Positions 48,401 through 61,085 of a stretch of DNA of 64,000 nucleotides are shown here, piece after piece. Positions within the stretch are counted from its first letter, which is position 1; each line of letters opens with the position of its first letter. Under the pieces are notes generated by a model that did no database searches, was not told the DNA's origin, and worked only from the letters and a program-made list of their open reading frames with translations. Source of the stretch: Acanthochromis polyacanthus (taxonomy: Eukaryota; Chordata; Actinopteri; Pomacentridae); contig NC_067120.1 in assembly GCF_021347895.1 (NCBI RefSeq), positions 20,135,361-20,199,360 of the forward strand, given 5' to 3'. Made by a program: the position numbers and the translations under genes.

Positions 48401-48740
48401 AATGTGTAGTCAAAATTGGTGGATTAGTTCCGGCTACTCTGTTCAGCACTTTTGGGACTTTTTGTTTCAGTGAAACATCTGTTCTACTTGCTCTGTAGAG
48501 CGTGCCAGTCTTCTCAGTGCAGGATGTGAATTATAGCTCCTGATTAAAGCAGACAACAGGTCTTTGTTAGTTTATTTATGGAAGTCTGCAACTAATTCTT
48601 AATAACAACAGCACAACCCCAACGTTCACAAAAACCGTAATAAGAAAATAACACGACTTGTGCAAGCTCTTATAATTTCTTTGCTTTTGATGCTTAAATG
48701 GCTGTTTTACCTGTGATTCCCAGCAGTGACAGAGGCCATC

Positions 48741-50426
48741 ATGAGGCTAATGTGGAAGTCTGTGGACAAGATGAGGTGCTTCAGGAAGCGATCCATGCTC
48801 CCATTCCTCGGCTTCCTCGTCACCTTTCTGCTCTTCTTCAACCTGTACATGGATGATGGATATGTGCTGGTGGGTGTCTCACCTTTAAAATATTGACGTA
48901 AAGTCATTTTTAATGTTTTTGTTAAATTCTTTTTACCAAGTTGCACCTCTTTTGTTGAAAGTATTCTTACAGACATATTTGTAATTTAGGAGGCTGAGAA
49001 AAGACAGCTGGGAGAAACATTGATTCATCCTCCAAACTCTGAAAGATACGTCCACACATTCAGAGACTTGTCCAATTTCTCTGGGACTATTAATGTGACA
49101 TATCGCTACCTTGCAGGAATTCCATTGCCACGCAAAAGTAAGTGGTTGTACTAGACATGTATTAGTTTTAATTTATTGTATTACTAACAACATAGCATAC
49201 TGTACATTCATTTGGAGTGTTCCACATAGAAGAGACTAAAGTGACTTCTTTTCACAGAATATCTCACCATTGGACTGTCATCAGTCAAAAGAAAAAGGGG
49301 AAACTACCTTCTGGAGACCATCAAATCCATCTTTGATCAGTCCAGTTATGAGGAGCTGAAAGAGATTGTGGTTGTGGTCCATCTGGCAGACTTTGACCTG
49401 GTCTGGTGTGAGAACCTGGTACAGGAAATCACCAGGAAATTTGCTCACCACATCATAGCCGGACGCCTCCTGGTAATCCAGGCCCCAGAGGAGTACTATC
49501 CATCTCTGGCTGGGCTGAAAAGGAACTACAATGACCCAGAGGACCGGGTCCGTTTCCGTTCTAAGCAGAACGTGGACTACGCTTTCCTCCTCAACTTCTG
49601 CACAAACCTCTCTCACTTCTACATGATGTTAGAGGACGATGTGCGCTGCTCCAGGAACTTCCTGACAGCGCTGAAGAAGGTGATTACCTCCAGAGAAGGT
49701 TCCTACTGGGTGATGCTGGAATTCTCCAAGCTGGGCTACATCGGAAAGCTGTACCACTCCAGAGACCTGCCTCGTCTGGCTCATTTCCTCCTCATGTTCT
49801 ACCAGGAAATGCCCTGTGACTGGCTCCTCATCCACTTCAGGGGTCTGCTGGCCCAGAAGGATGTGATCCGATTCAAGCCCTCGCTGTTCCAACACATGGG
49901 CTACTACTCCTCATATAAAGGAGCTGAGAACAAACTGAAGGATGATGACTTTGAGGAAGACTCCATAGACATTCCTGACAACCCCCCTGCCAGCCTTTGT
50001 ACAAACATAAATGTCTTTGAAAACTATGACGCCACTAAGGCTTACAGTAGTATCGTTGATGAGTATTTTTGGGGGAAACCTCCGTGCACAGGAGACTTCT
50101 TCATTATAATCTTTAACAAATCAACAAAAATCAGCAGAATTAAAATTGTTACAGGTACAGAGGACAGACAGAATGACATTCTTCACCATGGAGCTCTGGA
50201 AGTAGGCCAGAAGTCTGTGGAAACAAAACAGGGAAGACAGTGCACGTCCTACATCACACTGGGGGAGTTTAAAGCGGGAAACATTGAGGTTAATAATGTG
50301 GACCACAAGATCGGTTTTGACATTGAGTGTGTACGAATAGTCGTCACTGCCAGTCAGAAAGAATGGCTCATCATAAGAACTATCAGTTTATGGACTGCAC
50401 AACCTATTAGTCAATTAATTAAGTAA
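48741..50426 (+). CDS. mgat4c: MGAT4C-type N-acetylglucosaminyltransferase
   Basis: Three exons, 48741-48869, 48990-49137 and 49258-50426, join in frame with GT-AG sites to give 481 residues; the human protein is about 478. The product is a type II Golgi protein: a short basic cytosolic tail (KMRCFRKR), a membrane segment at residues 19-37, then a lumenal GT54 domain with the acidic metal/nucleotide-sugar motif EDD at 218-220 and a C-terminal MGAT4-family domain (about 360-475). Sequons occur at N72 and N78. The family adds GlcNAc in beta-1,4 linkage to mannose arms of N-glycans; avian relatives have been described as GnT-VI, and activity of mammalian MGAT4C is unclear. The start was chosen because [13 protein letters not shown] aligns with the mammalian N-terminus. 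An acceptor just upstream (AG at 48722-48723) implies untranslated leader exons further left. Confidence 0.96.
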
Positions 50427-51274
50427 GAAAATGAAGTTTTTAAATGATTGTCTGTATGTAGTGATTTTGGATGCAGATGTAATGAGTTCATTTTGGACTT
50501 CTCCTGTTTAGTGAATTCAGATCAATCCATATTTTCTTGGGTTGTTCAGAGATCTGCTGTATGTTTTCATTGTGATGTATTGAAATGATCAATGTGTATA
50601 GTATGGAGCCTTTCTACTTGTGTTCATTTTCAGAAAATCTGTACATAAAAATGTTCACACTTGGCTGGTATGTTGTTTGTTTTCAGTCACGGCGCCTAAC
50701 GGGCTCTTCCACACAATCTGGACTTCAAAACATTGTAACCCAGTTTCTGGCTTTTTGAATCAGTGCTATAGAACAAAATCTAAGACTACACACAAAAGAG
50801 GGTTTTTAGAAAGCCAAAACCAAACTCCGTTATTGAAAAGCTGCAGTTCTTAGTGTTTAAATCTCTGAAAACAAATAAGGATGGATTCAGGGGGCACTAA
50901 ACAGCTGTTTCTAGCATCTAACATTAAAGACATTAGACTGCAAATGATATAAAATAGCAATTCTATCTCAGATCCAAAGTTTAGGACCAAAGATGAAGTT
51001 CTTTGATATTCTTAATAATATGAGGCATAAATTTTTTTTCAACTGAGTCAAGAAGAACCGGCTGTGTGAAGTGACATTTATCTCTTATAAACCATCATCA
51101 TGCATTTGAAAAATTGTATCTCACTACTATATGCGTTCTTAGCAAACTAATTAAGCTAAACTTATTTGTATTTAGCATCCCTTTTACACTCAGCTAAGCT
51201 ACAGCTCTCTGTTCTCAAAACAGCTGTGGTTGTAGCCGTCTGTGCATATATATGTAAACATGTTAAACATGTGG

Positions 51275-51620
51275 AAGGAATTTCTGCACACCAACATCCA
51301 CGTGGACTCTGGTTAGAATTTGGTGGTCAAAGGTCACTGAGACCAAACACATTTTTGGCCATAACTTTATATTTAATGTGCTAATCAAGACAAAAATGTG
51401 CATATATGTTTAATAGAATAAACTGATGAAGTCATGACAATTGATATCCCAAAAGGTCAAAGGTCAACTCTACAGCGACATCATAATCTTGTGTAAAAAC
51501 ACTCTTTGTGCTCATTATTCAACAGGAACAGAAGGAGAGATGAACGCAAACTGCAGTTTGACTGATTTTTGGAAACATACATCGCGAGGCAGTAATTCTA
51601 GATTAGTCATTAGGACACAT
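51275..51620 (+). repeat. dispersed repeat family F, copy 2 (3' of mgat4c)
   Basis: It matches 47880-48400 in order and orientation, for example GGTTAGAATTTGGTGGTCAAA and GATGAAGTCATGACAATTGATATCC. It probably lies in or just beyond the mgat4c 3' untranslated region. Confidence 0.6.
51417..51422 (+). promoter_or_regulatory. possible poly(A) signal downstream of mgat4c
   Basis: AATAAA about 1 kb after the stop codon, inside the family F repeat. A canonical hexamer in AT-rich DNA is weak evidence; the true end could lie elsewhere. Confidence 0.2.
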
Positions 51621-53469
51621 CTGTTGACTTTTACACAAACTGTTATTTTCTGTGGACTCTGATTTCAACTTCAGCTAAATTTTGTTTGGTGTCCTTTGCC
51701 GCCATCTGCTGGTAAATTCATAAAATGACAAAATGAAACCAACCAGAAGGGTTTACATGCAGTAAAAGTGCCCTGAATATCAAATTAAAAACGAAAATTG
51801 AATTGAAAAACACTTTTGTACTCCGTATGTTTGGCCTTTATCGCAACCGGCATTATACAAGGAAAAGCAAAGGTGTCACTAATCATAATGCATACAACTT
51901 GATAACATGGGCCTAATAAATAATAACCATGCATTATTCAGTTGTAGCCATTTTATCTATTTATCACATCATTCATTAAAAATATGTTCCTGTCAATAAT
52001 ATATTACTGATAAAAAAATAATAACAGAGTAACATGTTAGACAGTAAATCTCTCAAGACATTTTTATTCATGTTGCTCCCAAAGAAGCACACATTTGCCT
52101 CAAGGGGTTTTAAAACCTGCGCACCATATGCTACCTGCTAGAATCCCCTCCAAAAACTCTTTAAAGGGAAATAAGAGGAAATATTAAGATGAGGCATCCC
52201 TCTTTCAGGGTGAACAGACATGCATTTAATGTCATATATGGTAGAAATACCACTAAGAAAATTATGATCTGGACAAGCAGGCTGACATTATGAGGTAAAT
52301 AAACAAATGTCAATAAACACTTTGTTATGTAGATGAAGTATAGGAATCTGTGAAGACTGTGTCCCTCCTCTGTTCAGGTCTGAGAGTTACAGGTGTCGTC
52401 TGTGCTGCAGCCTCTTCTCTGTTTTGCTGCCCTTCAGGTATTCTGGTTGCCAGTAAATAACAGATGGTTTGGCTGCTGATACAGCCAAACCCAGAATGAA
52501 TTTTCAAGTGAGAAACAAACTCTCCCACCAGAGATCTAAGTTCATCCCACTTCTCTAAGTTTGTCACAATGGCACTGACACACGGATCAGAAGCAAATCC
52601 AGACTTTTTAGATAATCTTAGGCACACTGTAAACCTTGTTTTCTGCAGCCATCTTCCCAGCCTTTCCATCACATTTCAGTTAATACACGTTTCAGAGTTT
52701 CTTCACCTTTTGCTCTCTGATGTCTTCCCCTCAAATCTTACATTATTCTCTTTATACCTGTCCCCAGATCTCCAGCTCGCCTGTCTTCCAGTCAAATGCA
52801 ATTTCCCTCATCGCATTTCTCTCCTCATTACATTCTCTACCTCCATTTGTTGTTGTTTTTTTTAACCACCTATTGCCTCCCTGGCCTCCTGCTGATATGT
52901 AGTCCAAATCGATCTTCAGTCATCTTACCTCTGCAGTATTATATACTGATGGTAGAAAACAACCAAAGAACAAAACAAATAGTTCTTGAAGAGAATTGGT
53001 TTCGTGTTTTATCCATATACTATGATCCCATTTGCTATTCAATGTTTATCCATGCTGACAAAAAGAAGGGATGCTCATCGTAGTGAGTCTGTGCTCAGAG
53101 CAGCACAGAGGAGACAGTCAGAGATAGTCTGAACAAAAAGCGCCCCTCATTTTGTGCGTATGATGTGTGTTTAAAATGAATAATATTTTTCTTCAATTTG
53201 TCAGATCAGGATTTTATTTTTATTTTTTTGAAAATCCATCTCTGATAATAGTCAGGTGGAGATGCTTAGCCACAATGTTGACTACTAAGTTTGCTCATCA
53301 TGTGTCTTCTTGCATATAAAAATCCCATATGATATTGTTAATTTAAAAAAAAAGATTTGATTTTTGCTGGAGATTACAAGATTTCCAAGATTGTACATTT
53401 AGTTTTGTAATAACAAGCTTGATAAGTTAAAAACTAAATTTTCTCACCTAAGCATGCAGACACACACAC
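51621..53469. other. no gene seen
   Basis: Unique-looking DNA. Overlapping frames at 52325-53083 on both strands have no recognisable domain. Confidence 0.4.
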
Positions 53470-53886
53470 CCGGATCAGACATAACATTATGACCACCTGC
53501 CTAATATTGTTTTGGTCTCTTTTATGACGCTAAAACTTCTCTGAGCCACAGGACCTTTGGGGATGTCCTGTGGTACCGGGATGGTGGCAGTGAATTCTGT
53601 GGGTCCTGTGGGTTGCAGGATGGGACCTGCCTAGATCAGGCTTGTCCTGGAACATCCCATGGATGCTCAATAAGATTTAGATCTGGGGAGTGTGGAACCT
53701 GGGTGAACAGCTTAGCTCTGTTGTGTTCCCCAGAACCCTCCTGAGCAGTTTTTGTTTTTGCTTGTATTTGCTTGTCCTCCGATGTTTCCACATGAATGTC
53801 AGGACTCAAAATTTCCCAGCAAAACATTGCATGATAACATTGCATGACTTCACCTGTCAGTGGTCATAATGTTGTGGCTGATCAGT
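53470..53886 (-). mobile_element. Tc1-like element family T, copy 3 (internally deleted)
   Basis: Inverted ends GATCAGACATAACATTATGA (from 53473) and TCATAATGTTGTGGCTGATC (to 53883) match over 24 bases with three mismatches. The interior (about 370 bp) keeps only scattered pieces of the element, including TGTCCTGTGGT and AATGTCAGGACTCAAAATTTCCC. Both ends plus a deleted middle make it a MITE-like derivative of the family seen at 27530 and 44385. Confidence 0.75.
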
Positions 53887-54560
53887 ATACATATAGAATA
53901 TGGACAGAACCTTACCGAGTCTCTACAGGAAGCTGCAGTGTTGCAGCATAGTTTACATAAAACAGAAAACACACATGCAAAACACTATTTTAAAAATATA
54001 TACTAGATGAAGAAAAATTTACTTGAAATAAAAAAGAATGATGAAAAAGATTTAGAATTTAAGATTAAAACTTTGACAGTGCAAGTTAAAGTGGAATGCG
54101 AAAAATAAAGTTCAATGTGCAAAGTCCTCAGAAGATGAGACTCTTCTCCTTGCACAGAGGGTGATGTGAAACATTGTCCATTAGGTTGAGCAGTTTGTGC
54201 AACATCCTTTTCTCAACATGCAACTGAAGGGGCTCCAGAGAGGCACAGAGCCAGGCTTCTTCATCAGTGTATTCAGCTTCTGGGTGTCACTGGCTTTGAT
54301 GCTACTGCCCCAATAGATGACTTGCTACAACAGATTGGTCAAACATCTGCAACATGTTTCTGCATACATTGAATGACCTAGGCTTCTTCAAGAAATAGTC
54401 TGCTTTGTGTTTTCCTGTGGACAGCTTCAGTGTTACACTTCCAGTCCAGTCTGTTGTCAAGGTGAACTCAGGTAGGCCTGTTTGTAGCTTTGCAGTCCCT
54501 CCACTTCTCCAAAATGGAAATGATGTTGAAATTACCCCAGTCGATACCATCATCATCTGG
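53887..54560. other. no gene seen
   Basis: No coding feature recognised between the Tc1-like derivative and the TTTC array. A minus-strand frame at 54302-54745 is mostly a translation of the microsatellite. Confidence 0.4.
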
Positions 54561-54664
<104 letters not shown>

Positions 54665-54679
54665 AAAATTACTTTTTTT

Positions 54680-54816
54680 AAAATTAGTGACGTACAGCCC
54701 GTGGTACTGCGACGTCATCGATCGGCGCCGTTGTTGTGCCAACACAAACAGAAGCTAACAGCGAAGGTAATAGTAAACTTTGCACCCTGTCTCCAGCCTC
54801 GGACGTGTACAGTTTG
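54680..54816 (+). promoter_or_regulatory. rnf141: rnf141 promoter and non-coding first exon (candidate)
   Basis: A short CpG-dense block, GCGACGTCATCGATCGGCGC at about 54709-54728, stands out in CpG-poor DNA and contains GACGTCAT, a CRE/ATF-like site. No TATA box is evident. A strong donor, TTTG|GTAAGA, at 54817 fits the end of a leader exon; an alternative GT lies near 54767. The matching acceptor is CTGTTTAG before 55888, 26 bases upstream of the start codon. The transcription start itself cannot be fixed from sequence. Confidence 0.55.
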
Positions 54817-55639
54817 GTAAGAATCATCTGTTAGTCACTGTCATAACAGAGGAACACATTTGAATCAGATTTTTATGGTTGACAGCTTTAGTATTTTTCT
54901 CCGAGGGCTTGTTGAATGGTTGGCTAATGCGAAGTAAGGCTGCTCCCTGTTAGCATAGTGTTGCTCAAGAGTGTTACGTCGTTGCTCGATTACAAATTTT
55001 GAGTTGAGGATCATTGGTGTATTATGTCTGAAGTGGTGGCGTTATAAGAGAGTCTGTAAAGGTTTATTTAGACCAGGCTTTACGTTAATACAAAAACACT
55101 TAACATCAGCACCGCTAGCTCAGCTGGACGTTATTACATGATGCTAATTTAGCTAATGTAGCTGAGGTGTAGTACCTCGATGACGTTAAGTGCATATGGT
55201 TGCTTGTCTTCTAATTAACAATTTATTAGCCATTGTTGGGTTTTTATTAGAATTTGTTATATTCTTGCTATGGTATGCATGCAGTTACTGGAATGATTAA
55301 TGAAGTTAGCTAGTGCGACAGAATGTGTTTGCTTTAGTTTCACTTTAGTTAGCAGTCTTTCAGCCCATTTTCAATGTGCATACCCCTGTTCAAAAACGTC
55401 TGTGTTATTATGGCTGTTGTTTCTTGAAACTGTAAGGCTCTCAAAACTTCAGGAAATAGGGATACTATATACTTTCACTAAAGTATTATATTACACATAT
55501 CATTAATGTGGATATTGCAGTCAAAGATAAGAGATCATCTTTTATTAAAACGTTTTTTAACCATTATTACTGAGAAAAATACATAGGACACCCAAAGCAA
55601 AAAAAATAACCAAACCAAAACTGTTCAAACCAGAATTCC

Positions 55640-55794
55640 TTGGAGGTTCTGTAGAAAGCAGCTGGACTTCTCGTTTAGGTTCTTGAAGATGTTTCATGTC
55701 TCATCCTGCAGGCTTGCTAAGTGAGAAGTCCAGTTCTTTCCTACTGAAGCTCCTTGAATTACCACGACCTGGATGACTGAGGCTCTCCACAGAC
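55640..55794 (+). repeat. dispersed repeat, copy B (cf. 1010-1140)
   Basis: The last 54 bases match 1081-1134. It also contains an 11-bp inverted pair, CTGGACTTCTC (55662-55672) and its complement (55723-55733). It lies in the rnf141 leader intron, about 90 bases before the acceptor. Confidence 0.55.
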
Positions 55795-55913
55795 AAACTA
55801 GACTTCAGTGACTCATGTTGAACTGTTAATCTTCCACCAGGCCCTGCGGAACTGAATGAGGTGCTGTTTTCTGCCTCTGCTGTTTAGTAAGCCCTGCTGC
55901 TGCTGCTGCTGGG

Positions 55914-58790
55914 ATGGGCCAGCAGATCTCAGGTCAGGGGGTCATGACCCGTCTACCTGAGAAGCTGGTGAAACACGCTGGATTGGTCCGTGACAGCGGC
56001 TACCTAACCTACGAGGAATTTCTGGCAAGAGTGGCTGAACTCAATGACGTGTAAGTCTGTGGAGGACACACAGCTGCTCCGTAGCACAAATAGCTTTGCT
56101 TTGATACAGTCTACCGCAAAGGACTGTGAGGAATGGACAGGTGAAAGTATGTGACCTACTTCACAAAGTATACCTTTTGGGTCGTCACTGTTCAGATTGA
56201 GAGGTGACTTCAATTTTATGTCATCCCTAAGGATTTGGCTCATTTTATTCCCTCAGGTTTTAGGCTCTGTGTCTGCCAATTTAATTTTAGCACACTAGCT
56301 CTCAGACAAAGTAAGTTGGAGGCAGGAAACTGTATCTATATAACATGAAATGGCACAGTATTATAGTAGAAGGTTTGAATTATTACATTTGGGCAACAAC
56401 CTTAAAACAGAATCCACAAAATAAACAGCACAGAACAGTTTGGTCATGTGGAGATAATTAGAATAATTGTGGTATCAAAAATAAGGTTTACTGTGTTGAT
56501 TTTTCAATGCAACATTCAACACAGTGAAAAAAAAATTAAATTTTTGTATATTTACCATTCTTTGACTGTGTTTGCATACATTTCCACTTTCAAGTGCTGT
56601 TCTGCTGACTGCTGTAGCGAGTAGCAGTAAAAATGATGCTGAATTGTTTATGGAGTTGAACACACCCTCCCTGTTCTGTTGCATCTCTCTCAGTACGGCC
56701 AAGCTAGCTGCTGGACAGCAGAAACACCTACTGTTTGAGGTACAGCCAGGATCCGATGCCACGGCCTTGTGGAAAGTGGCTGTCAGGATCGTCTGTACCA
56801 AGGTGAGCCCAGTGAGCCCTTTGCACATGCCAACAGGACCATCTGTTCACACCTTTAATTTTGTGAGAGAAAGAAACAGATGCTAACGATACCATACACC
56901 TGCAAATTGCGTTTATATGTGGGACAAAGTGTGCTGATGGATATCCTATGGTACACTTGTGTCTGTCGTTCACTAGAGTTAACTAGTTTATCGGTTGGAA
57001 GATGGCCCATATTAGACAAATGTCTCCCTTTTTGGGAAAATTAAGTTGATTTTCAGTTTCAGTTGACGGGAAAAGTAATTCCTGTAATTGCTGGTAACTG
57101 AACTCACTGTCAAATATAATTATGAAATTACAGTGTATTAGATACCAACATTTGGTAGGACAAACCAAAACAGAAATCAAATAAATGTGATAAAGCATAA
57201 AAAAGAGTAAGACTTGGCAAAAAATCATCACATATTTCAGTGTTTCTCTGTTCATAGTATGCCTGTGATAGTTGTCTATATAGCCAATTCCTTTTACAAA
57301 AATAATTTTGTACCAACTAACAATGATACCAGTTCGACAACTAGTGAAAAAAGTTTTACAAAATTACTCACATCTGTTCTCTAGACTGCATAAAAACTAC
57401 AGACCAAGGCAAACGAAATTAAAATCACTCTACCTCCCCTAGAGAAAGAAATCCTGTAATAAATAGCTGATAAAAGCTGTCGCTGAGCTTGAATTGATTA
57501 AACACTTGTGATAACTGTCAAAATCCCACATTGATTAAACCCAAGTATTTTAACAGTGAGACTGCATGTGTGCACACATACACAGTATATTATGTCTTTA
57601 TGAGCCATGTGCTTGCCTGTGCCTCCTCCAGATCAACAAGGAGAATGGCATGGTGGAAGCATCACGGATCATGAACTTGTACCAGTTCATCCAGTTGTAC
57701 CGTGACATCACCAGCCAGGCCGCTGAGGTGCTGTCCGCCGAGGGTGCCACTGAGGGTTCGTCTGCCCAGCTTCCCTCTACAGACTCCTGCCAGGCCAGCA
57801 TGTGGATGGGCAGGTCAGTGCATGTAGAGGGATCTCTGGAGCTGTCAAAGATCTCACATCAAGTACAGCAACCCTGTGGTTAATGGTGACCACATTTTGA
57901 TCAGGAATTTACCAAGCATATATTACAAGAGAGAATGTTGGACTTGGGTTTGCCAGGTGATCACTCACGATGATATTGCTCTGTGGGAAATTTTCCATTA
58001 AAATCACAGTGGTGATGATTTATTATCATATTTTTAACTTGAGGTACAGTGTAGTACAAATAATTGGTTCTTTATTGCTCTACACACTGTGCAAGTAATA
58101 TATTTTATGACTTATTTTGCAGCAGAATGAGTGTTTATCCTCCTGGATGACTTCCCGATGATAGGCAGAGCTGGAGGGAGGCTGAGGGGATTCAGAATTT
58201 TTATGCATTTGTGGAAAGTTTCAGGATATACTGTATTTCTCAGGCAAATCCTTTGATTGCAAGGCACAGGAGCCATCCAACATGAAGCCTTTCATTCCAC
58301 AAGTAGATATCCAGCAGTTAGAAAAAGTGGCACCTTCCTCCTCAGAAAATAATTAATAGTTGAGGCCTTTTCTGCATCTGTTTCCGTGCAGGGTGAAGCA
58401 GCTGACGGATGCGGAGGAGTGCTGTATCTGCATGGACGGAAAGGCTGACCTCATCCTGCCCTGCGCCCACAGCTTCTGTCAGAAATGCATTGATAAATGG
58501 TGAGATGACAGAATCAGGTTGAAGTTGGCTCAGTAATTTAACTATTGCTTTTTAAATCATTTATTTTGATATTAAAACTTTATTATCCAATGATGCACAG
58601 TAGGTGGTAATTAGTAAACACTCTCTGCTGTTTCTGCAGGAGTGGGCAGAGTCGAAACTGCCCAATATGTCGTCTGCAAGTGACTGCTGCCAATGAATCC
58701 TGGGTGATGTCCGATTTTCCCACAGAGGATGACATAGCTGGCTACATCCTCAACTTGGCTGATGAGGCGGGCCACCCACACAGGCCTTAA
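55914..58790 (+). CDS. rnf141: RING finger protein 141
   Basis: Five coding exons, 55914-56050, 56694-56802, 57632-57813, 58392-58499 and 58640-58790, splice in frame by GT-AG to 228 residues; human RNF141 has 230. The product begins MGQQIS, an N-myristoylation-type start that suggests membrane anchoring. The N-terminal half (about 20-125) is the conserved family region, including [28 protein letters not shown] and [21 protein letters not shown]3HC4 RING covers 153-189: C153, C156, C167, H169, C172, C175, C186, C189, all present. This predicts E3 ubiquitin ligase activity; substrates are not shown. The C-terminus is [12 protein letters not shown]. The start codon has a G at -3 and +4 and follows a short CTG run. 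No defect seen. Confidence 0.97.
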
Positions 58791-59451
58791 CACACAGAAC
58801 ACTATCTATTTTTAAAAATGTCCATAAATCTATTAAGATTACGTAATCTGATTGCTGTAGAAATACCGTAGTTTACACTCCCAGCACAGCCATTCTTGTC
58901 TTTGCCTCGCTTTATCATGCCTGTAATGAAAAGTAAACATGTAATTGAAGGAGGCAGCTTTTCAGTTAAACCTGACATCTTGTAGGGGTACAGGTATGGA
59001 GACTTCAAAACCACAAAATAGTTTTAGTTTTAAGAAGTATTTCTGTTCTTGTTTGTATATTCAGTAAAACGTCCCATGTCACTTTCAGTTGAAGTGAACA
59101 TGGTTGTTGTTTATGAAGAGTTGATCCATGCTGACGTATTTCATAAAATGTGAATATGTAATAACCTTAATTTTCGTAAATGATAAATTTCTATATAACT
59201 GAATCTAATGCTTTACCTGAAGTTGTATTGAGATGAATTGTTAATTCAGCTGTTTGTTGTGTGACATTCAGTGAGTTTATCAGTTTGTTTTTGATCATAT
59301 TCAGATATTTGAACCAGTTTTTCCAAATATGAGACAGTAGTAATGTTATACTAACTTTTCAATTTTACTAGTCTTTCAATGCATAGTTTTTTTATTTTTT
59401 GTTTTGTTCATAAACTGTAAACCTGACAATTTTTCTTTTTACCAAAATAAA
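58791..59451 (+). other. rnf141: rnf141 3' untranslated region (inferred)
   Basis: AT-rich sequence from the stop codon to the first canonical poly(A) hexamer at 59446-59451. Further AATAAA copies at 59954 and 60134 could serve as alternative ends. Confidence 0.5.
59446..59451 (+). promoter_or_regulatory. rnf141: poly(A) signal, rnf141
   Basis: AATAAA about 660 bases past the stop codon, followed within 30 bases by T- and GT-containing sequence. Confidence 0.5.
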
Positions 59452-60407
59452 TTGCTGATTGTTAATTCTGACAAGTCGCACCTTGAAACTTCAGTGTTGC
59501 TTTCCGCGTGTGAGCGCACTACAACACACAGATGATTATATCTCTGCGGTTGGAAAATGTTATCTTGCACTGTAATCCTTTCACAGCAGCTGAGGCCATG
59601 CACACCAAATTATGTTAGATATCTTTTATCAAGCTGATCAGAGAGTTTGAGTGAGTCTGATCTTATGGTTGCATGACTGCATGGTCTGTTCAAAAGTCAT
59701 TTTTAAAAACTTGTAATATTTAAAGTTTAACAATTGAGAGCGCACCACTGTAAAGCATTCAAGCCTACATACACACACTATGAAATTTGATTAACATGTT
59801 GTGAACACAAGCCGCTGTGTAATGTGATGTTGCAACCTTAAGGTGGTAGCGTTCTCCTATAGTTCTGCTGAGGAGTTGTAGCATTATTGAAGGCATTTCA
59901 TTTGAGTGAAAGGAGGTGTAATAAAATGAAAGTATTCTTACTGTATTATCCTTAATAAAGAGATACTCACTTTTTGCACTTTATGACTTATTGTGTTGTG
60001 ATCAATTGAAAGATTTACATCTCTCTGCTTCCTTCACAGTGTCTTTTATCTTTTGGTGTTGATAAATTGTGTAGTTATATGGTCTAAATGTATATAATCA
60101 TACATTTTGTATCCTATGGAAACAGGAATATGCAATAAAAACCTAAATGCTTCCATGTGTGTTTTAATGCTGTTACATTAATAAAACATTTTTAAAGTTA
60201 CATTTACATGTATATCCTATGTTTTTAACAAGCAAAATGGATAATAGAGCCTGTAGAGAGTTACTAAAATGTATAATTTGTAATAAAAAGTCAGATTAGA
60301 AACGTCCGGGGCGCACTCATCTTTCCCCATTGACTATAACTTTGACATACGTAGTTCATTCCTCTTCAATACAAGAGATAGGACACTGCAGGGTACAGGC
60401 TGACCGC
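59452..60407. other. no gene seen
   Basis: AT-rich DNA downstream of rnf141, with alternative poly(A) hexamers at 59954 and 60134. Confidence 0.4.
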
Positions 60408-60419
60408 ACCCTGCTGAGC

Positions 60420-60470
60420 GATCAGAGCGATCAGAGGGCGACAGGCTGTCTCCCTCTGATCGCTCTGATC
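60420..60470. repeat. perfect 19-bp hairpin
   Basis: 60420-60438 is the exact reverse complement of 60452-60470, with a 13-base loop that itself contains GACAG/CTGTC. The stem has an internal direct repeat, GATCAGAGC-GATCAGAGG. Confidence 0.9.
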
Positions 60471-60570
60471 TCCTTCTGACCCCAGATTTTAACCATAGAA
60501 TCATTGAGAAATTTGCATACAAAAATATCACAGATGTAGAGGTGCTGGCTTTAATCTCTAAAATGTGAGG

Positions 60571-61085
60571 ATTTACTTTTTTAATAATGTAAATAGAAAT
60601 GTTTGTTGACACAAGTGGCACTTTAGACTGAAAGCCTGTTGATTTTCATATGTTCTGAAATCTGAGGAATTACTGTTTTTCTTTATTTTCATTGTAAATA
60701 TTTAATGTTAGTTGACAGAAGCACTTTGGGCTCAAAGCCTAAGATAAGATAGGTTTTATTTGTCACATGCACAATTATACATAGTATAATGCCTATTGGT
60801 TTCAGTATTTTTTTTCAGGCAAAGGGACAACATTTTATTGCTTTGATCTTAAATATTCAGATTTGCTGTTTTCTCATTGTCATGTAAGGTTGTTAATATA
60901 AAAGTTAGCTCACAGAAGCACTGTCTGCTTCAAGCCTTATAGTTAGGTTTTTTTTTTAACAAAATGTCCAATGTTTGTTGGTATGGATTTGTTTTTGTTT
61001 ATTTGAGTATGTAAATATAAATATGTTGCTCCAAAGATTTTGCTGGACAGAAGAAGCACTTGGCACTCTTTGAAGCTGGAAAAAT
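60571..61085 (+). repeat. degenerate tandem repeat, four units
   Basis: Four cores of the type TTGACAGAAGCACTTTG...CAAAGCCT occur near 60602, 60708, 60903 and 61041, each preceded by a T-rich stretch with TGTAAATAT or similar. The wider second interval contains a LINE-tail-like piece (TTTTATTTGTCACATGCACA, 60753-60772) that would account for the extra length. Divergence is high; origin unknown. Confidence 0.5.

Noticed and set aside
49281..49895. Minus-strand frames opposite mgat4c
   Set aside because: Shadow frames of the strongly supported mgat4c exon.
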